Source: Schizochytrium sp. TIO01
Taxonomy: Eukaryota > Sar > Bigyra > Thraustochytrida > Thraustochytriidae
Length of the DNA stretch: 64,000 bases
Direction: 5' to 3'
Assembly: GCA_004764695.1 (NCBI GenBank)
Contig: SMSO01000035.1
Coordinates: 742,001-806,000, forward strand
Positions 10,287-22,411 of this stretch are shown here, one piece after another. Position 1 is the stretch's first letter; every line of letters starts with the position of its first letter. Below the pieces are notes generated by a model. The model did not search any database. It saw nothing but the letters and a program-made list of their open reading frames with translations, and was not told the DNA's origin. A program made the position numbers and the translations under genes.

Positions 10287-13025
10287 TATGTCTCTTTTCT
10301 TTTTCTTTTACTCTTTTTTCGCCCCACCCGAGTCGTCCCGCTGGCACGTTCTTTGTATTTTAAATTGATTTTTGACGTAAAATAAGTTCTTCTTTATTTT
10401 ATTTCTTTACTAATATTTTTTATCTGAAAGATTAATTAAATAATTCTCCAAGGACCACCCCAGATAAATTATGTTTACCTCTTTTTAACTGAAAATTAAA
10501 TGAAAGTCAACTTATCATAATAAATTGGAATCAAGTTTTTTAAATTAATGTAGAATAATTTTATTTTAAAATATATATTTACATGAATCTCTTGAGTCTC
10601 CAAAATTGAATTGATTCATCTCTCGTGAAAGACCGCACTTTGGAGAACAGTGAATTATATTTTTGCTGCTTTCTTTTCTTTTCTTTTCTCTTTTTTAAAA
10701 ATCATATGTACAATAAATAAAAGAACAAACTCTTCATTTTAAAAATAAAAAATAAAAATCATATTTCTATTTCACCAAATCAAAGAAGTCTCTACAAGCA
10801 GAGTTTTCGTTCATTACTCACAAAACCCTAGAAGCTAGACATAATAGCACGAAGCGACGGTTGAGCTGCAATATGTCGCAGAAGAAGATGCAACGTCTGC
10901 TTAACCCCAATTGCCTCTTAGCACCTACCTATCTAGGTACCTACCTCTGCTACCATCCACCCAAACAAATTTCGCTGGTTTTAAGGTGAGGGGTATCCTC
11001 ACTCGTCCTTTCTTCATTCAAAGCTTCCTCTCTCTTCCTCAGCGCCCTTTCGAGCAGCCGATTGTCTGTCAATCAGACTGTTTCTTGACTGTCTGTTTGT
11101 CTGTTTGTCTGTCTGCTTTGCTCTCTGCCATGGCAAAGAGGTTTTTGGCTGCGCTCTGACGACGTGCAAAACGCAACGCCATCGGCAACAACTTTGATAT
11201 CTAGATGGTATCATTAGCCATTGTGCAGCATATTATTAGGTTCTTGTTCTCTTTCCTTTGTCGGGGTAGTAAAATATAAATATTTTTATTTATTTATTTT
11301 TAAAATTGGTGTGTCAAGATCTTGAATATGTTTTTTCTTTTCTTTTTTTCGTTTATTTTTAAATATAAAAAAAAAAAACTTTCTTTTTAAATTAAGTAAT
11401 AAACTTAGTGCACTAAGTTCCTTACCTACTCAACCCTTGGAATTCCTTCTCTCCCCCAACCACTCAGCTGCAAAACATGCATTCTACTTGCTTGGGAGAC
11501 CCTTTTTATTCAAAAATCAGGAGCTACCATTCTTCGACGCCCACTCTCTCACAACCGTACAACCTGCGCAAGAAACCGACGTATCACGTTTGTAGAGGCG
11601 AATAAATTAAATGGACTTGCATGCGCTTGAAGAAACCAAATGCCTCTATTCTTCAAAACCGGTAATGAATCTCAACGTTTAGAATCGGATTATTTGCACA
11701 ATCACTCTTTTCCGTTGTTTAACCCCATGTCAACTGTTCGGGCCAAATGATTTTAGCATGCGAAATTGTTAGACAACAGCAAACCCAAAGCAATAGACCT
11801 GCTTGTTCAACATCGCCTGCGACTGGCGAAGAGTGAAGATTTGCAAAGGCACGCGTCGAAATCAAGCAACATTCTCACAGTGCGAAGAAAGTTAAAAAGC
11901 CATGCGAAGAAAGTTAAAGCCATGCCACTACCCAATTTTCATTAAAGTTAGTTATAGTTTCACTTTGGAATGAGTGGTTTCAAATGCAATTTTGTCGCTA
12001 CCAATGAAAACTTGCAGAAAGGAGAATAAGTTAGAGTATCAATGAGCAAACAAGTGAGCATCAGAACAGTTTCCGTGCACCTAAAACGGTAACTTTCCAA
12101 GCATTGTCTTTTTCAACAAAAAAAAATAAAAAATAAAAAGGATGTCACAGAGAAGGGTGCATTATGGCGAAATCCCCCATTGGTTTTCGAGACTGATATG
12201 ATTATTATGCCCGTGATGTTTTCGAATGTTACTGGTCCTTTTTAGGTAGTTGGTTCCGATGATAAAAGTACAAAATAAGCACAAGGCATTCTCGACATTA
12301 TGACGTTCTCTGTCTGCAAGAAAGCAAAGGTGGCAAGATGCAGTAGTGTCATTGATACGAGTTTCCCGGGGGTCGACACCTTCAACAAAATGTATGCGTG
12401 CCTAGGTGCTTACTCTACAGTGTATAGGCGCACTTCTCTTCAATTCACGTGGCCATATACCAAAAGACCAAAGCTCTTTTTCTACGAGGCCGTTTTCACT
12501 TATTTTTCTTTAGTCTTTTATAGAATAAGAGACCAACCAAAACCAAGTTAAGCACTTCCTTGGCTGCTTGAACTTTCCGGCATCTTACTTCAATGAATGG
12601 TATACCGCCTTGTTCCACATTGCGATCTGGAAACAAGATGAATTGGCGACGCAAGAAGTGCGAAAATATTAGCGAGGGACTCAAACCCATGCCAACAGAC
12701 CCTCCGACATTGCATAGCGACTCAGGAGCTGCCCAAAGCAAGAAGCAAGAAGCAAGCAAGCAAGCAAAAAAGAAAGAAAATCAGCAAGCGAAGTTGTTTT
12801 GTTCCTAACCGCCAGAGCAAGCTAAAACTAAATGTACAAAGCTAGGCTTTCCACCAAGTGTGGCGATTTTGCATCGATCGATGCGAATTAAGGAAGCGAA
12901 ATTCAACGAATTAAGCAGATGGTTTGCAGAGGTGGTCAACAGACGCACAGACAGCGCCATCACTGGTGCTGGTTGATCGATCGATCGATCGGTTGACCGA
13001 TTGACTGACTGAATGAATGAATGCA

Positions 13026-13205
<180 letters not shown>

Positions 13206-14137
13206 GGCTATATCTGAGCATCGATCGCTCAATCACTCGCTCAGTCACTTCAGACAGCAACATCTCTTCCCCAGGAAGCAAGAGCGCAGCCAACACCTTT
13301 CTCGCAACTCCTGTCGCAACTCCGGCAAGCACTGGTAGTAGACGCTAGCAAGCCAGTAGCAGTCGCCAGAATGCATGTGCTCTGAAGCGACGAATCGAAG
13401 AAAAGTACTGCGAATTAGAGAAAAGGTTCAAGGAAGGCAAGAAGAAGGACCGACAGAAACTTGCGAACGGAGGTCTTCTCCCGTCCTCCTAAAGCTGAGC
13501 GTACCCGTCGTCATCAGTCATAATCACAGCGGTATCATGCATGCTCGGACGTCCCAAGCGCCCCAATCATGCTCACGCGAACTCGCTCAAGCCTCCCAAT
13601 GACTGACTAGCTATACCTGACTAATAAACTGCCTAACTAGATGACTCTAACTTTACTTTTGGATTGCCAGGGAAGTTTTGTTCTGTTTACAGGGAAAAAA
13701 GAACCTCTTCAAGTTGGTAGTAAGTGACACGGTACCTTTTTTCTTTTTCCTTTTTTTCTTTTTCTTCCAGGTAGTTCTTTATTTCATTAGAAATAAATAA
13801 AAAATAGTTTTTCATTGAATAATCATAACTATTTTGTTTCTCAATCATAGACTTCCTCATAGGAACCACCTACACGATATAAGCTATTCATTCTTAGATA
13901 TGTACTAACTAATACTTTTTTCAGTCTTCGTAACTACTAGTACTACCTACTATGTAGTATGCATGCAACCAATCAGAAGAGCTTGGATAAAAACGAGGGC
14001 CCCGCATTGACTGACGTACCTTCTTCTTCTTCGATGGAGCATCCTTCTGAGCGCCCACTGATGAGGACCTATCAGACATTCTTGAGTCGTCCAGCAGATG
14101 TTTAGTAAGCGAGTGAGCGGAAAATAAGCAGTAGAGA

Positions 14138-14172
14138 GCTCAGCTCAGCTCATCAGCTCAGCTCAGCTCAGC
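14138..14172. repeat. (AGCTC)n short repeat
   Basis: Interrupted run of the 5-mer AGCTC. Confidence 0.85.
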
Positions 14173-14663
14173 GTCCGCGCAAATCCTGAGTGGAAAAGAA
14201 GAGCACACCTACGAACCAACCAACTAACTAACTAACTAACCAACCAACTAACTAACTGACTGACTGATTGATTCTCTGACTAGCTAATAACTAGGAGGTA
14301 TGTGAAGGTACCGACAGAGTGGTGGTATGGGCGATAGAGAAGGTAAAAGGGAAACTAGCAATGGTATTTTTAATGTTAGACCGAGAAGAGATCTCTCATC
14401 AAGCCGCGTGCAAAGTAGAGCATTCCAGACTACTAAGCTATTGACCAGCGATCATGACTAAACCCCCTTTGCAAGCCAAGAACCTCCAATTAGCTAATTT
14501 CAGGTTTGAATTCTTTGGCGCAGGCAGGCAAGCAGAAGACGAAGTAGTCTTACTTTTTCTTCTTCTTGCTTAGTTAACCGATCTAGTTTTATTTCTAGTT
14601 CCTTTATCTGTTTTTTCTTATTTCTTTGTCAGCTTTAAACACTATCTCAGTTTTTTAAAATTA

Positions 14664-14798
14664 TTTACTTTACTTTACTTTACTTTACTTTACTTTACTT
14701 TACTTTACTTTACTTTACTTTACTTTACTTTACTTTACTTTACTTTACTTTACTTTACTTTACTTTACTTTACTTTACTTTACTTTACTTTACTTTAC
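14664..14798. repeat. (TTTAC)n array, 27 units
   Basis: Perfect pentanucleotide array of 135 bp inside AT-rich DNA. Confidence 0.98.
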
Positions 14799-17700
14799 CT
14801 CTAATTTAAATCATAGATCATACAAATTCATTTATTTTTTAGTTCAAAATGAGTACATAATGATTACTCATCTGTGGAAGACTCCCAATGAATAAATTAA
14901 AACAAAGAAGAAGTGAAAATAAACGGCCATCAGTAGGTTATATAGCACTTTATGCCCACTTATACTCGGAAGGGAGTCATTGTGGCATATTGCCGCGTGG
15001 GGTTACTTTGTGAAAACATTGGTGTGGGCAGACTTGTGAGGGAGTGTGGGCTGTTATGCGATACATTATTTGTATTATATTGGCGATATGCGCAAATTCT
15101 CCCACAGCTCGAGATGACTGGGTGTAGAGATTCCTCTATGCTCCGCTTCATACTCCACTCGCCTTCAGTACCCCTTCTGTAGCAGAGTGTAGCAAGTGGA
15201 ACAGAGTAAAGCAGAGTCGCAAATATCTTTCCAGCCAGATCCGGGCCGTTTCGAAATCCCGATGGGCGTGCGTCGCCGTTGTCAAGAGCATGATTCCTGG
15301 TAGAAGACAATAAAGCAGTTCTCCAAGAAGGGCTTCTGGATTCATTCCTTGTCTCCTTTCTTTCTTCTACCTATGGCATCATGGAACAGAAACTTGTTTC
15401 ACAGCTCTCTGCGATCTCTCGAAGAGTATCTACAACATCCATCTATCCATCCATCAGTGCTCTTTTACGAATAGTCACCAAAATCGGACCTAATCAGTTC
15501 AAGATAACTACGCCTCGAGCACTCAACATTTACCCGAGGTTAGCCGGTGCCAGCAACAACATGCGCATTTTGTAGTCTGTTAAAACTAGCTTTGCGAGGT
15601 ACTGCATCTTCTTCCTGATAACACAGGAACCAAGTTTGCACATTATATGCGAAGAAGCCTACGCTTGATCCGACCTCATTCTTTTTCTTGATGTTGTTCA
15701 ACCAAATGGCATATACACCATGCTTCTGCTGCAGCCTCCTCCCCTAGTCTAGTATCTCCATTGGGTTGATAACATTCATTCAAGCGAAACCAGCAGGAGT
15801 TTCACTATGCAGTGCATACCACAAAAAGAGGCCTGTTCGACATTGATCAAAAGAGGTTCACATAGCTAGAATGCAAGCTTTCTGGAATAAGACGAAATAT
15901 GATTAAAGATTAACGCAGATATCCTTCGTGTCCATTAATTAGTGTGGTAAGAACTGCAGACAAAAATGCCTCAGTCAGCGCAGGAAATATTCAGAAAGGC
16001 GTTCAAGCCGCTCTGCAGTATCAGACTTAAAACCAAATGTACCATTAAGCATGAAGTTGTTATTGTTCACCCCAACAAGATCCCGCCAGGTAGGCATAAT
16101 AAATACACGAATGATATGAATGATGTGTGGAACTTTAGTAATTCACAAATTTGCTACGACGAGCTCGATTATTTCATGTAAGCTCAAACCAGTAGAGACA
16201 CCAAAAATATCATGTTTGAGTACCTCTTGTAAGATTGCACAATTTCTGTTTCTTTAAAGCACTGATAACTATGTGCGCAATTCAGAAAGTTAGATCAATT
16301 TCAAACGAGTTGAACATCCTTATGGTATTCTCTTTAATTTGAACCTCTTAACAAGGAAACCCGAGTTTTGCACTGCATTCAATGACTACCTACTGCAGGG
16401 TTGCAAGAGGGAAAAAATACAAGAGCGCGTTGAACTTTAAATATTTCAAGTTGAGAGAGATCTGTAGGTATGCCATGCATAGTTTGGCAGAACTTCAAAA
16501 TCAAATGAAGCATTTCCATCGCAACCTAGCTAGGATCCCTTATTCTTAGAAAGCCACATTGCTTGAAGGTATTTTCTCGCCTATACAAATAGCTGCTTGG
16601 ACGGACATGCTCGAGATCTTCAATCACCATTTGAAGTATATACTGAAAGATGACTCTGGTCAGCTAGAGGTTGACTACACATAAGAATTTGTGAGAATAC
16701 GTATGCACTCTTACTGGTAACCATTAAAAGATTAAGGCAGCACATTTGAGGAAGGTTTGAAGAATTGATAATATTTGGCTTCAAGAGTAAACCATCTGAT
16801 GTCTCTGGAAATGAGATCCAGGGAATACAAATTCATTTTTATTATAGACCTAATCTGCATTAGACATAATTGAAGAAGGTATGTCTTGTCTATCCAACCA
16901 TCAATCTTCTACTATCATTTAGATTGCATAACACTTTACTCTCGTGAATATCAATACGTTTACTTTCAGTTCCCGGTTGTCTGGAGCTCATAACCATACA
17001 CTTGGCTATCAAGTTATGATCCACTATGAGCCCTAAACTCCGGAGGGCTTACAACAGGACACCAGGAACTCTACCAATACAATGTTCACAAGTTCCTTCG
17101 ATTGAAGATCTCAGCGGTATGTCTAGAGCATGTTTAAGGCGCCAACTCGTATTGCTCCTTTTTATTCGACACCATAGAGTGAACTGCACTCTGTGTAATT
17201 TGAGCCTGCTGTGAATCTCAAAGAGCAGCCAATTTTGATTTGAAATATCAAGTCTAGGCTATGCCTTGCTCTGCTTTTTAATCTCCTATAGAGGTGAATC
17301 CAATGAAGCGGGCTCTCTCGTCCGCCATACAAAAAAAAAGCTTGCATATATATTTCAAAGGACCATGGAAGCAAAGCTGTGCGACCTCCAACGAGGTTCT
17401 TACGAAACTTCAGCTGTATCCATACAAAAGTGTAATACATAATGTATTTGCCGACATCTCCAACCTCTCAAAATATTAAAACCTTTTGACTACATTTGCA
17501 TTTTGCACCTAAGCAAATGTTCATCTAAACCACCCCGTGACAGTGACACCATCATTTGCGATTCAGGCAGGGAAAATTGGTACATTAAGAGATAACACTA
17601 AGCAAAAGGCGAAGTTCTCTCTCATCGTGGTACCTGGCCGTTTACTTTTTATTCTTCTCGGTCTCTATTCTAGAGATTGCGAAAGCCCATAGTTTCAAGT

Positions 17701-18850
17701 AAAAAACGATTCTGTATCGTATTTCGTGTCCTCTCGTCCTGGCCAAAGTTGCATTTAACCAACGAACCAGTTAACGTAGTTTTATTGCCACGCGTTTCTA
17801 AATACATCAATTAGCATATTTACAGCATGAACTTGTCACAATGCGGAACACTCTAGTCTGCGTGGAAAGAGTTCATGCAGTACATAGGTACATATTCAAC
17901 GCTTGCACCAGTACAAGGTACCATCTCCGCATCTCTTTTTTGCTTTAAGACATAGAAATCTCACGAATAAAAGCTTTGTCGTACTCAGTATACAACTCCG
18001 ACCGCTCGCAAGTGAATTCGGGACCTCCGGGATGCTTGTGCGATGGTCTTTTTCAAAACTCCCACCAGTAAACTCCCAAAGACCTGCATCTTCTCAGCTG
18101 TATTCTCTAACTATTGAAATCCCAAGCTCACAGTCTCTCTAGCTAGCACACCTACGCTGATATTTGTTGTTTCATACTACTACGAAAGTATTATCATGGA
18201 GCAACATCGCAAACTCTGACTCCAGTGCTCTCTCTAACCTCCTAACGCGACCACACAATCAACTTTGGCAGCCCAGGAGTTAGCTGACACTCACTAAAGA
18301 TCACACTGTTGCCGATACATCAATGACTCTATCTCGCCCAGTTTCATGCAACTTTGAAGTCGGGACAATCTCTAAGATTTCTTTGATACCCCAAGGGTAG
18401 ACAAAATATTGTCAAAGTCTCAACTTCCTTAGCGATCATGCGTACTCTTATGAGTTAATAATAAGTAACATTCTGCGCAACCCAATTTCATTTTTCTTTT
18501 TCTTCCAATTTTAAGGAAAGGTGGTTATTTTTGAGCGATGAGCGTGCAAATTAACAAAGACAGCGACTTACGCCCGATGGATACGACAAATGGTAATAAC
18601 TGATGCGGAAGAACCTTAAGAGTTCTGAACGATTGCCAAGCTCGCAAATATTAAAATTGCATACGAAGGATGTCAGCAAACTCTTAATTGACATATGCTG
18701 ACTATATAGACTAAGCACAAGCAATCCGGAGCCCGTGACACTTTTTCCAAAGCCACAAGCATCAATAGATAATCACCTCTTTTCGCTTGAAGTATTAACT
18801 CGCAGTTCAACCCCATTTGAGCTGTCGCGTGTCTGAACCTAGCTTTGAGA

Positions 18851-21235
18851 ATGGGTCAACGGTCCACGAAATCGCAGAGGAGCGGAAGCAGTAGCTTCGA
18901 AAATTCTGTCGAAGTCGCAGCAGAGGACGAAGAAATCCTTTTTCATCCACGAAAACGCAGGCCATCTGATGTTTCAATGCAGACCGTTCTACAAGAACCT
19001 CTGGTATCGGATGCTTTTCGTGATTTCATGCATGAAAAGTTAAGTGAAAACCTTGTGTCCCTTTGGGTTGACCTGTACAGCTACGAACGAATCTCTTACG
19101 AAAGTACGGCTAAGCAAGTGCGAGCCCAGGCTCTTTTTTCTAAATACTTTGCTGATCATGCGCCTCTGGGATCAGTCTGCAATGACTTTCTTGACCATGA
19201 AACCCTTACAAGCTTATGCTCACAGCTCATGGTGCTCCCAGGTTCCGACATCGTTCAACAATCGGATGCATGCGCTCTTGGTGCAGCCTTTAAGTTGACA
19301 TATGCAAAATTGATCACATACCTGAAGTTTGAATTCATGCCCCAGTTTCTCGTCTCAGATCACTTTGGCCGACTGGAAGGAAATGAGGAATCTCTGTGGG
19401 ATGAGCTCGACGCGTCTGCTGGTCCAGATGCAGAGGTTGTTCTCAAACACCCATGGTTGCTGTCTTATTTTTCCGAGTTTATCTATTCTGTCATCTTGCT
19501 TGACGATGACTCCGCTGCAGACAATCCAGCAGTTGCTGCTACCATGGCTACTGCGGCAGCTTTGGGAAACTCCACAAGCAGTTGCCCCTCTCGTCTTCGA
19601 AAGCAGCGTCTGCCAACTAGCATACCCAGAACCTCAGGTCAAAAGAACGTTGTCGATGAGTTCACTGGTACTTTACGTTCTGCCCGAGACTTAGTAGAAC
19701 TTTACTTTGAAGTGGAGGACTATAGTTGCTGGGCCGCAGACCGTGCTCATCAATTTGAAAGGCTCCGTCGTATTCTTTCTAGATTTGGCAACTCATCATC
19801 AGGTTCAAAAACAAACACTCTACCAACTGTCACCGACCGCAGAGCTATCGAACCACCAATTGCGTATCTGGATCACCATCTCGCCCAATTCGAAATGAAA
19901 ATCTCCCGCTATCACGATCTTGTATACCGTAAAAAGGACGCAGCATTCCTGGAACCCGTGCGTCAAGAGGTGCTTCGAAGACTTAATACGCATATTATCC
20001 CATTATTCAGAGAAAACTTTCTGTATAACTTGGCTATGGACGGCGCGTCCCCAGGAACGGAGCGTGTACGTAAGGCAGAACGCTCCTTTGCGAAAATCAG
20101 GCAGCTTGCAGACTTTGCAGAGAAAAGAAAACTTGCCAACCAATTTACGTACACATATACCCTTGAGAGTGCATTGTCGTTGCCTTGGGGTGCATACTAT
20201 TTAAAGAGGTTTGCTCGTAAGCGCTTGCAGGAAGAAAACATCCTTTTTGTTCTTGAAATTGATGCTTTCTCACGCTTGGCAGCACACAAGAAGCAAGATA
20301 AGTCCTCAGAGGATATTGCTTATATTCGCCGTCGGATTAAGCGAATTTGTGAGTTGTATATTGCTGATAACGCGCAACTTCAGGTCAACATTTCGCATAC
20401 TATGCGCAGCGAAGTACTGAATCGTGCACTAGAAACTGATACCCATGCACCGGACACATTCGACGATGCTCGCGAGGAGGTTCTGCGTATGCTAAGACTG
20501 AATATGTGGCCGGCATTTCAACATGACAACATGCACGAAAACTTCATTAAAAAATGCGCTCATAACATGCATCGTAGAGGTGCAGATGGAAAAGACCTTG
20601 GTCCTCTTCACCTTCCCGCAAGCTCTGACGTAGACCTTGACCTCGACTTTGAAGAAGATAGAAGCCTAGATTCATCCTTAGGTACCTGCCAAACTTCTTC
20701 AACAAAGTCATCGCGAGACTGCTCCATGTCCTCAGGTCATATTTCAAACTGTGAGAGTTCTGGAAAAAGTATTGCTACATGTTTGCATGACAACGATGCC
20801 CCAAATGATTGCTCAATTGCCCTAGCAAATCCTCATATGCATATTGCAGACAACCTAGTGGCTCTGAGAGATGACATTCCGTTAAGCAACGAAACCACTG
20901 GTGTAGACTTAGATGAACAAATAACTCAGCAAATGAACAACTCTCATGACCAGGATAATAAGCATGAATGTGAGTCTCGGCTTGACTGTGTATGTACAAA
21001 TGAGGCGAATTGTCAAGAAACCCAAGCCTGTAATATCTCTTCACAAGAGTTATCAGCTCCTATCTGCAACAACGAAAACAACACTGGCATTGAGTATAAT
21101 GTTGGTGCTGAGCTTACAAGAAGTTCTAGCTCGCAAAGTATGAAAAACTCACAAACCGCCTCTCACGTCAATCTATGTGACGTGGAGCTGAAAGCAGGCA
21201 TACAGAGCACGAATACTGCTACTAAAGGTGCGTAA
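18851..21235 (+). CDS. Multi-RGS-domain protein, candidate N-myristoylated
   Basis: Regulator of G-protein signalling family; RGS domains accelerate GTP hydrolysis by G-alpha subunits. The true ATG is at 18,851 (794 residues). RGS module 1 spans about residues 46-175 (FRDFMHEKLSENLVSLWVDL, then a closing FMPQFLVSDHF). A second clear RGS module spans about 436-568 (WGAYYLKRFARKRLQEENIL, then WPAFQHDNMHENF). Residues about 275-395 resemble a degenerate third module (RDLVELYFEVEDYSCW, closing IPLFRENFLYNLA). The rest, to 794, is low-complexity and acidic. The start MGQRSTKS fits the N-myristoylation pattern (Gly2, Thr6) followed by basic residues, suggesting membrane attachment. The CDS is intronless as read. 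The last codons overlap a donor-like AAAG|GTGCGTAAG, so a short extra 3' exon cannot be excluded. Confidence 0.88.
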   Translation: MGQRSTKSQRSGSSSFENSVEVAAEDEEILFHPRKRRPSDVSMQTVLQEPLVSDAFRDFMHEKLSENLVSLWVDLYSYERISYESTAKQVRAQALFSKYFADHAPLGSVCNDFLDHETLTSLCSQLMVLPGSDIVQQSDACALGAAFKLTYAKLITYLKFEFMPQFLVSDHFGRLEGNEESLWDELDASAGPDAEVVLKHPWLLSYFSEFIYSVILLDDDSAADNPAVAATMATAAALGNSTSSCPSRLRKQRLPTSIPRTSGQKNVVDEFTGTLRSARDLVELYFEVEDYSCWAADRAHQFERLRRILSRFGNSSSGSKTNTLPTVTDRRAIEPPIAYLDHHLAQFEMKISRYHDLVYRKKDAAFLEPVRQEVLRRLNTHIIPLFRENFLYNLAMDGASPGTERVRKAERSFAKIRQLADFAEKRKLANQFTYTYTLESALSLPWGAYYLKRFARKRLQEENILFVLEIDAFSRLAAHKKQDKSSEDIAYIRRRIKRICELYIADNAQLQVNISHTMRSEVLNRALETDTHAPDTFDDAREEVLRMLRLNMWPAFQHDNMHENFIKKCAHNMHRRGADGKDLGPLHLPASSDVDLDLDFEEDRSLDSSLGTCQTSSTKSSRDCSMSSGHISNCESSGKSIATCLHDNDAPNDCSIALANPHMHIADNLVALRDDIPLSNETTGVDLDEQITQQMNNSHDQDNKHECESRLDCVCTNEANCQETQACNISSQELSAPICNNENNTGIEYNVGAELTRSSSSQSMKNSQTASHVNLCDVELKAGIQSTNTATKGA

Positions 21236-22411
21236 GCCCTCCTGATACTATTCGCGAGTCTTGCAGTTGAAACCCTGCAGTATTGGTACGTTTCGGGAAG
21301 CAGCACAAAAAAAATAACATGCAAATCATAAACTAATATTTTTTTAATTAGGTGTGCCGAGTATACCGATTTCCTTTTGAGAAGCCTCACCTGTGACTAA
21401 CGAAGATTTGATCAGGATTGTAACATGATCTATGCAGTTGAAGCAACTGAAATATGGTATTACTTCAAAAAATCATTTCCTTCAGAGATCAAAATGGATA
21501 TCCAAAAGTTTTCTTTCTTGTTGTGGAAATATCGTTGATTTCAAGGTGTTGTTCTTACAAGTGAGGGTTGCGATGCGATTGGTCAAGGCTTCATGTAAAC
21601 CTGCAGCATCAACGATGTGATGATCATAATTTCCTTTTGATGTTGTTTCTTTCCTTGACTTACTACTCGATCTAAGGTTTCACTTCCACATCCATTTTTT
21701 TAAGTTTTTTCTTTGCATCCTTCACAAGACTTGCACGAAATTTTAAAATGCCGACTAAATCGAAAGCATATATTGATAATTTAAATTATATATGCGTTTC
21801 CTTTGATTTGACGCATCTGAGTGCGCTAAATATTTACTCTTAAAGAAGAAAATGACAATATTTGTTTTTTTAATTAGAAACATGGAAACTTCAGGGCTAG
21901 TGAGACGAGACAGTAGCGTCGAGTCTTCGTTTCGCTTGCGAGTCAGGGTAACGTAAAGCCTTGTTCAATTTGACAAGGAAAACTTTCTCTACGAGACCCA
22001 TCATAAGAATGCCAATCACCATTGCACTGTGCACAGTAGCTGTTGGTTTTAGTGCGATTAACCCACTTCGAGAGTTTCCCCAAACAAGAGTAAAGAGCAA
22101 TCTCATTTCCCTCCAGATGAAGGACATATATACACCATATACCTGACAGTATCTGGCGACATCTAGTATTCTGCTAGAAGAAAAGAGAAAGCCAAACTTA
22201 AGCATGGCAAGATGCCACCCGTCACAGCGCACGTATCTGTACAAAAACGAAAATGTTTTCGAAGACCATCTCAATAAGTTGGTCTTACCCCTCTCTTTGA
22301 ACTATAGCTAGACTGTCAGCAAGCTTAGGAGAAAGAAATTTTAATCCTAACCCCGAGACAGGTGAATCGGTTCAATTTAGAAGAGGGAGATACACGCAAG
22401 CCGCGACGGGC
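21236..22411. other. Convergent intergenic region between RGS and TrxR genes
   Basis: No gene is supported. It contains the 3' UTRs of the flanking convergent genes, including the place where a SECIS element for the thioredoxin reductase should lie (minus strand, below 22,411). Confidence 0.6.
22248..22286 (-). other. Two adjacent hairpins in TrxR 3' UTR
   Basis: On the minus-strand transcript a 7-bp stem (AAGACCA / TGGTCTT, 11-nt loop; 22,262-22,286) is followed at once by CGAAAA-CA-TTTTCG (22,248-22,261). They start about 125 nt after the TAA. They lack the expected ATGA/GA quartet of a eukaryotic SECIS, so I describe them only as structured DNA or RNA. Confidence 0.5.

Noticed and set aside
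15966-16340. Similarity of short words to 42,830-42,950 (CAGTCAG.GCAGGAA, TTATGGTATTCTCTT) as a dispersed repeat
   Set aside because: The matches are about 15 nt, within chance expectation for a window of this size, and do not extend.
18300-18680. Apparent minus-strand exons upstream of the RGS gene (GTAAGT near 18,569)
   Set aside because: Several alternative frames on both strands looked equally coding and no phase-consistent chain could be built.
22081-22120. ATGA motif in the TrxR 3' UTR as a SECIS core
   Set aside because: No complementary helix, AA apical motif or matching GA quartet could be paired with it.
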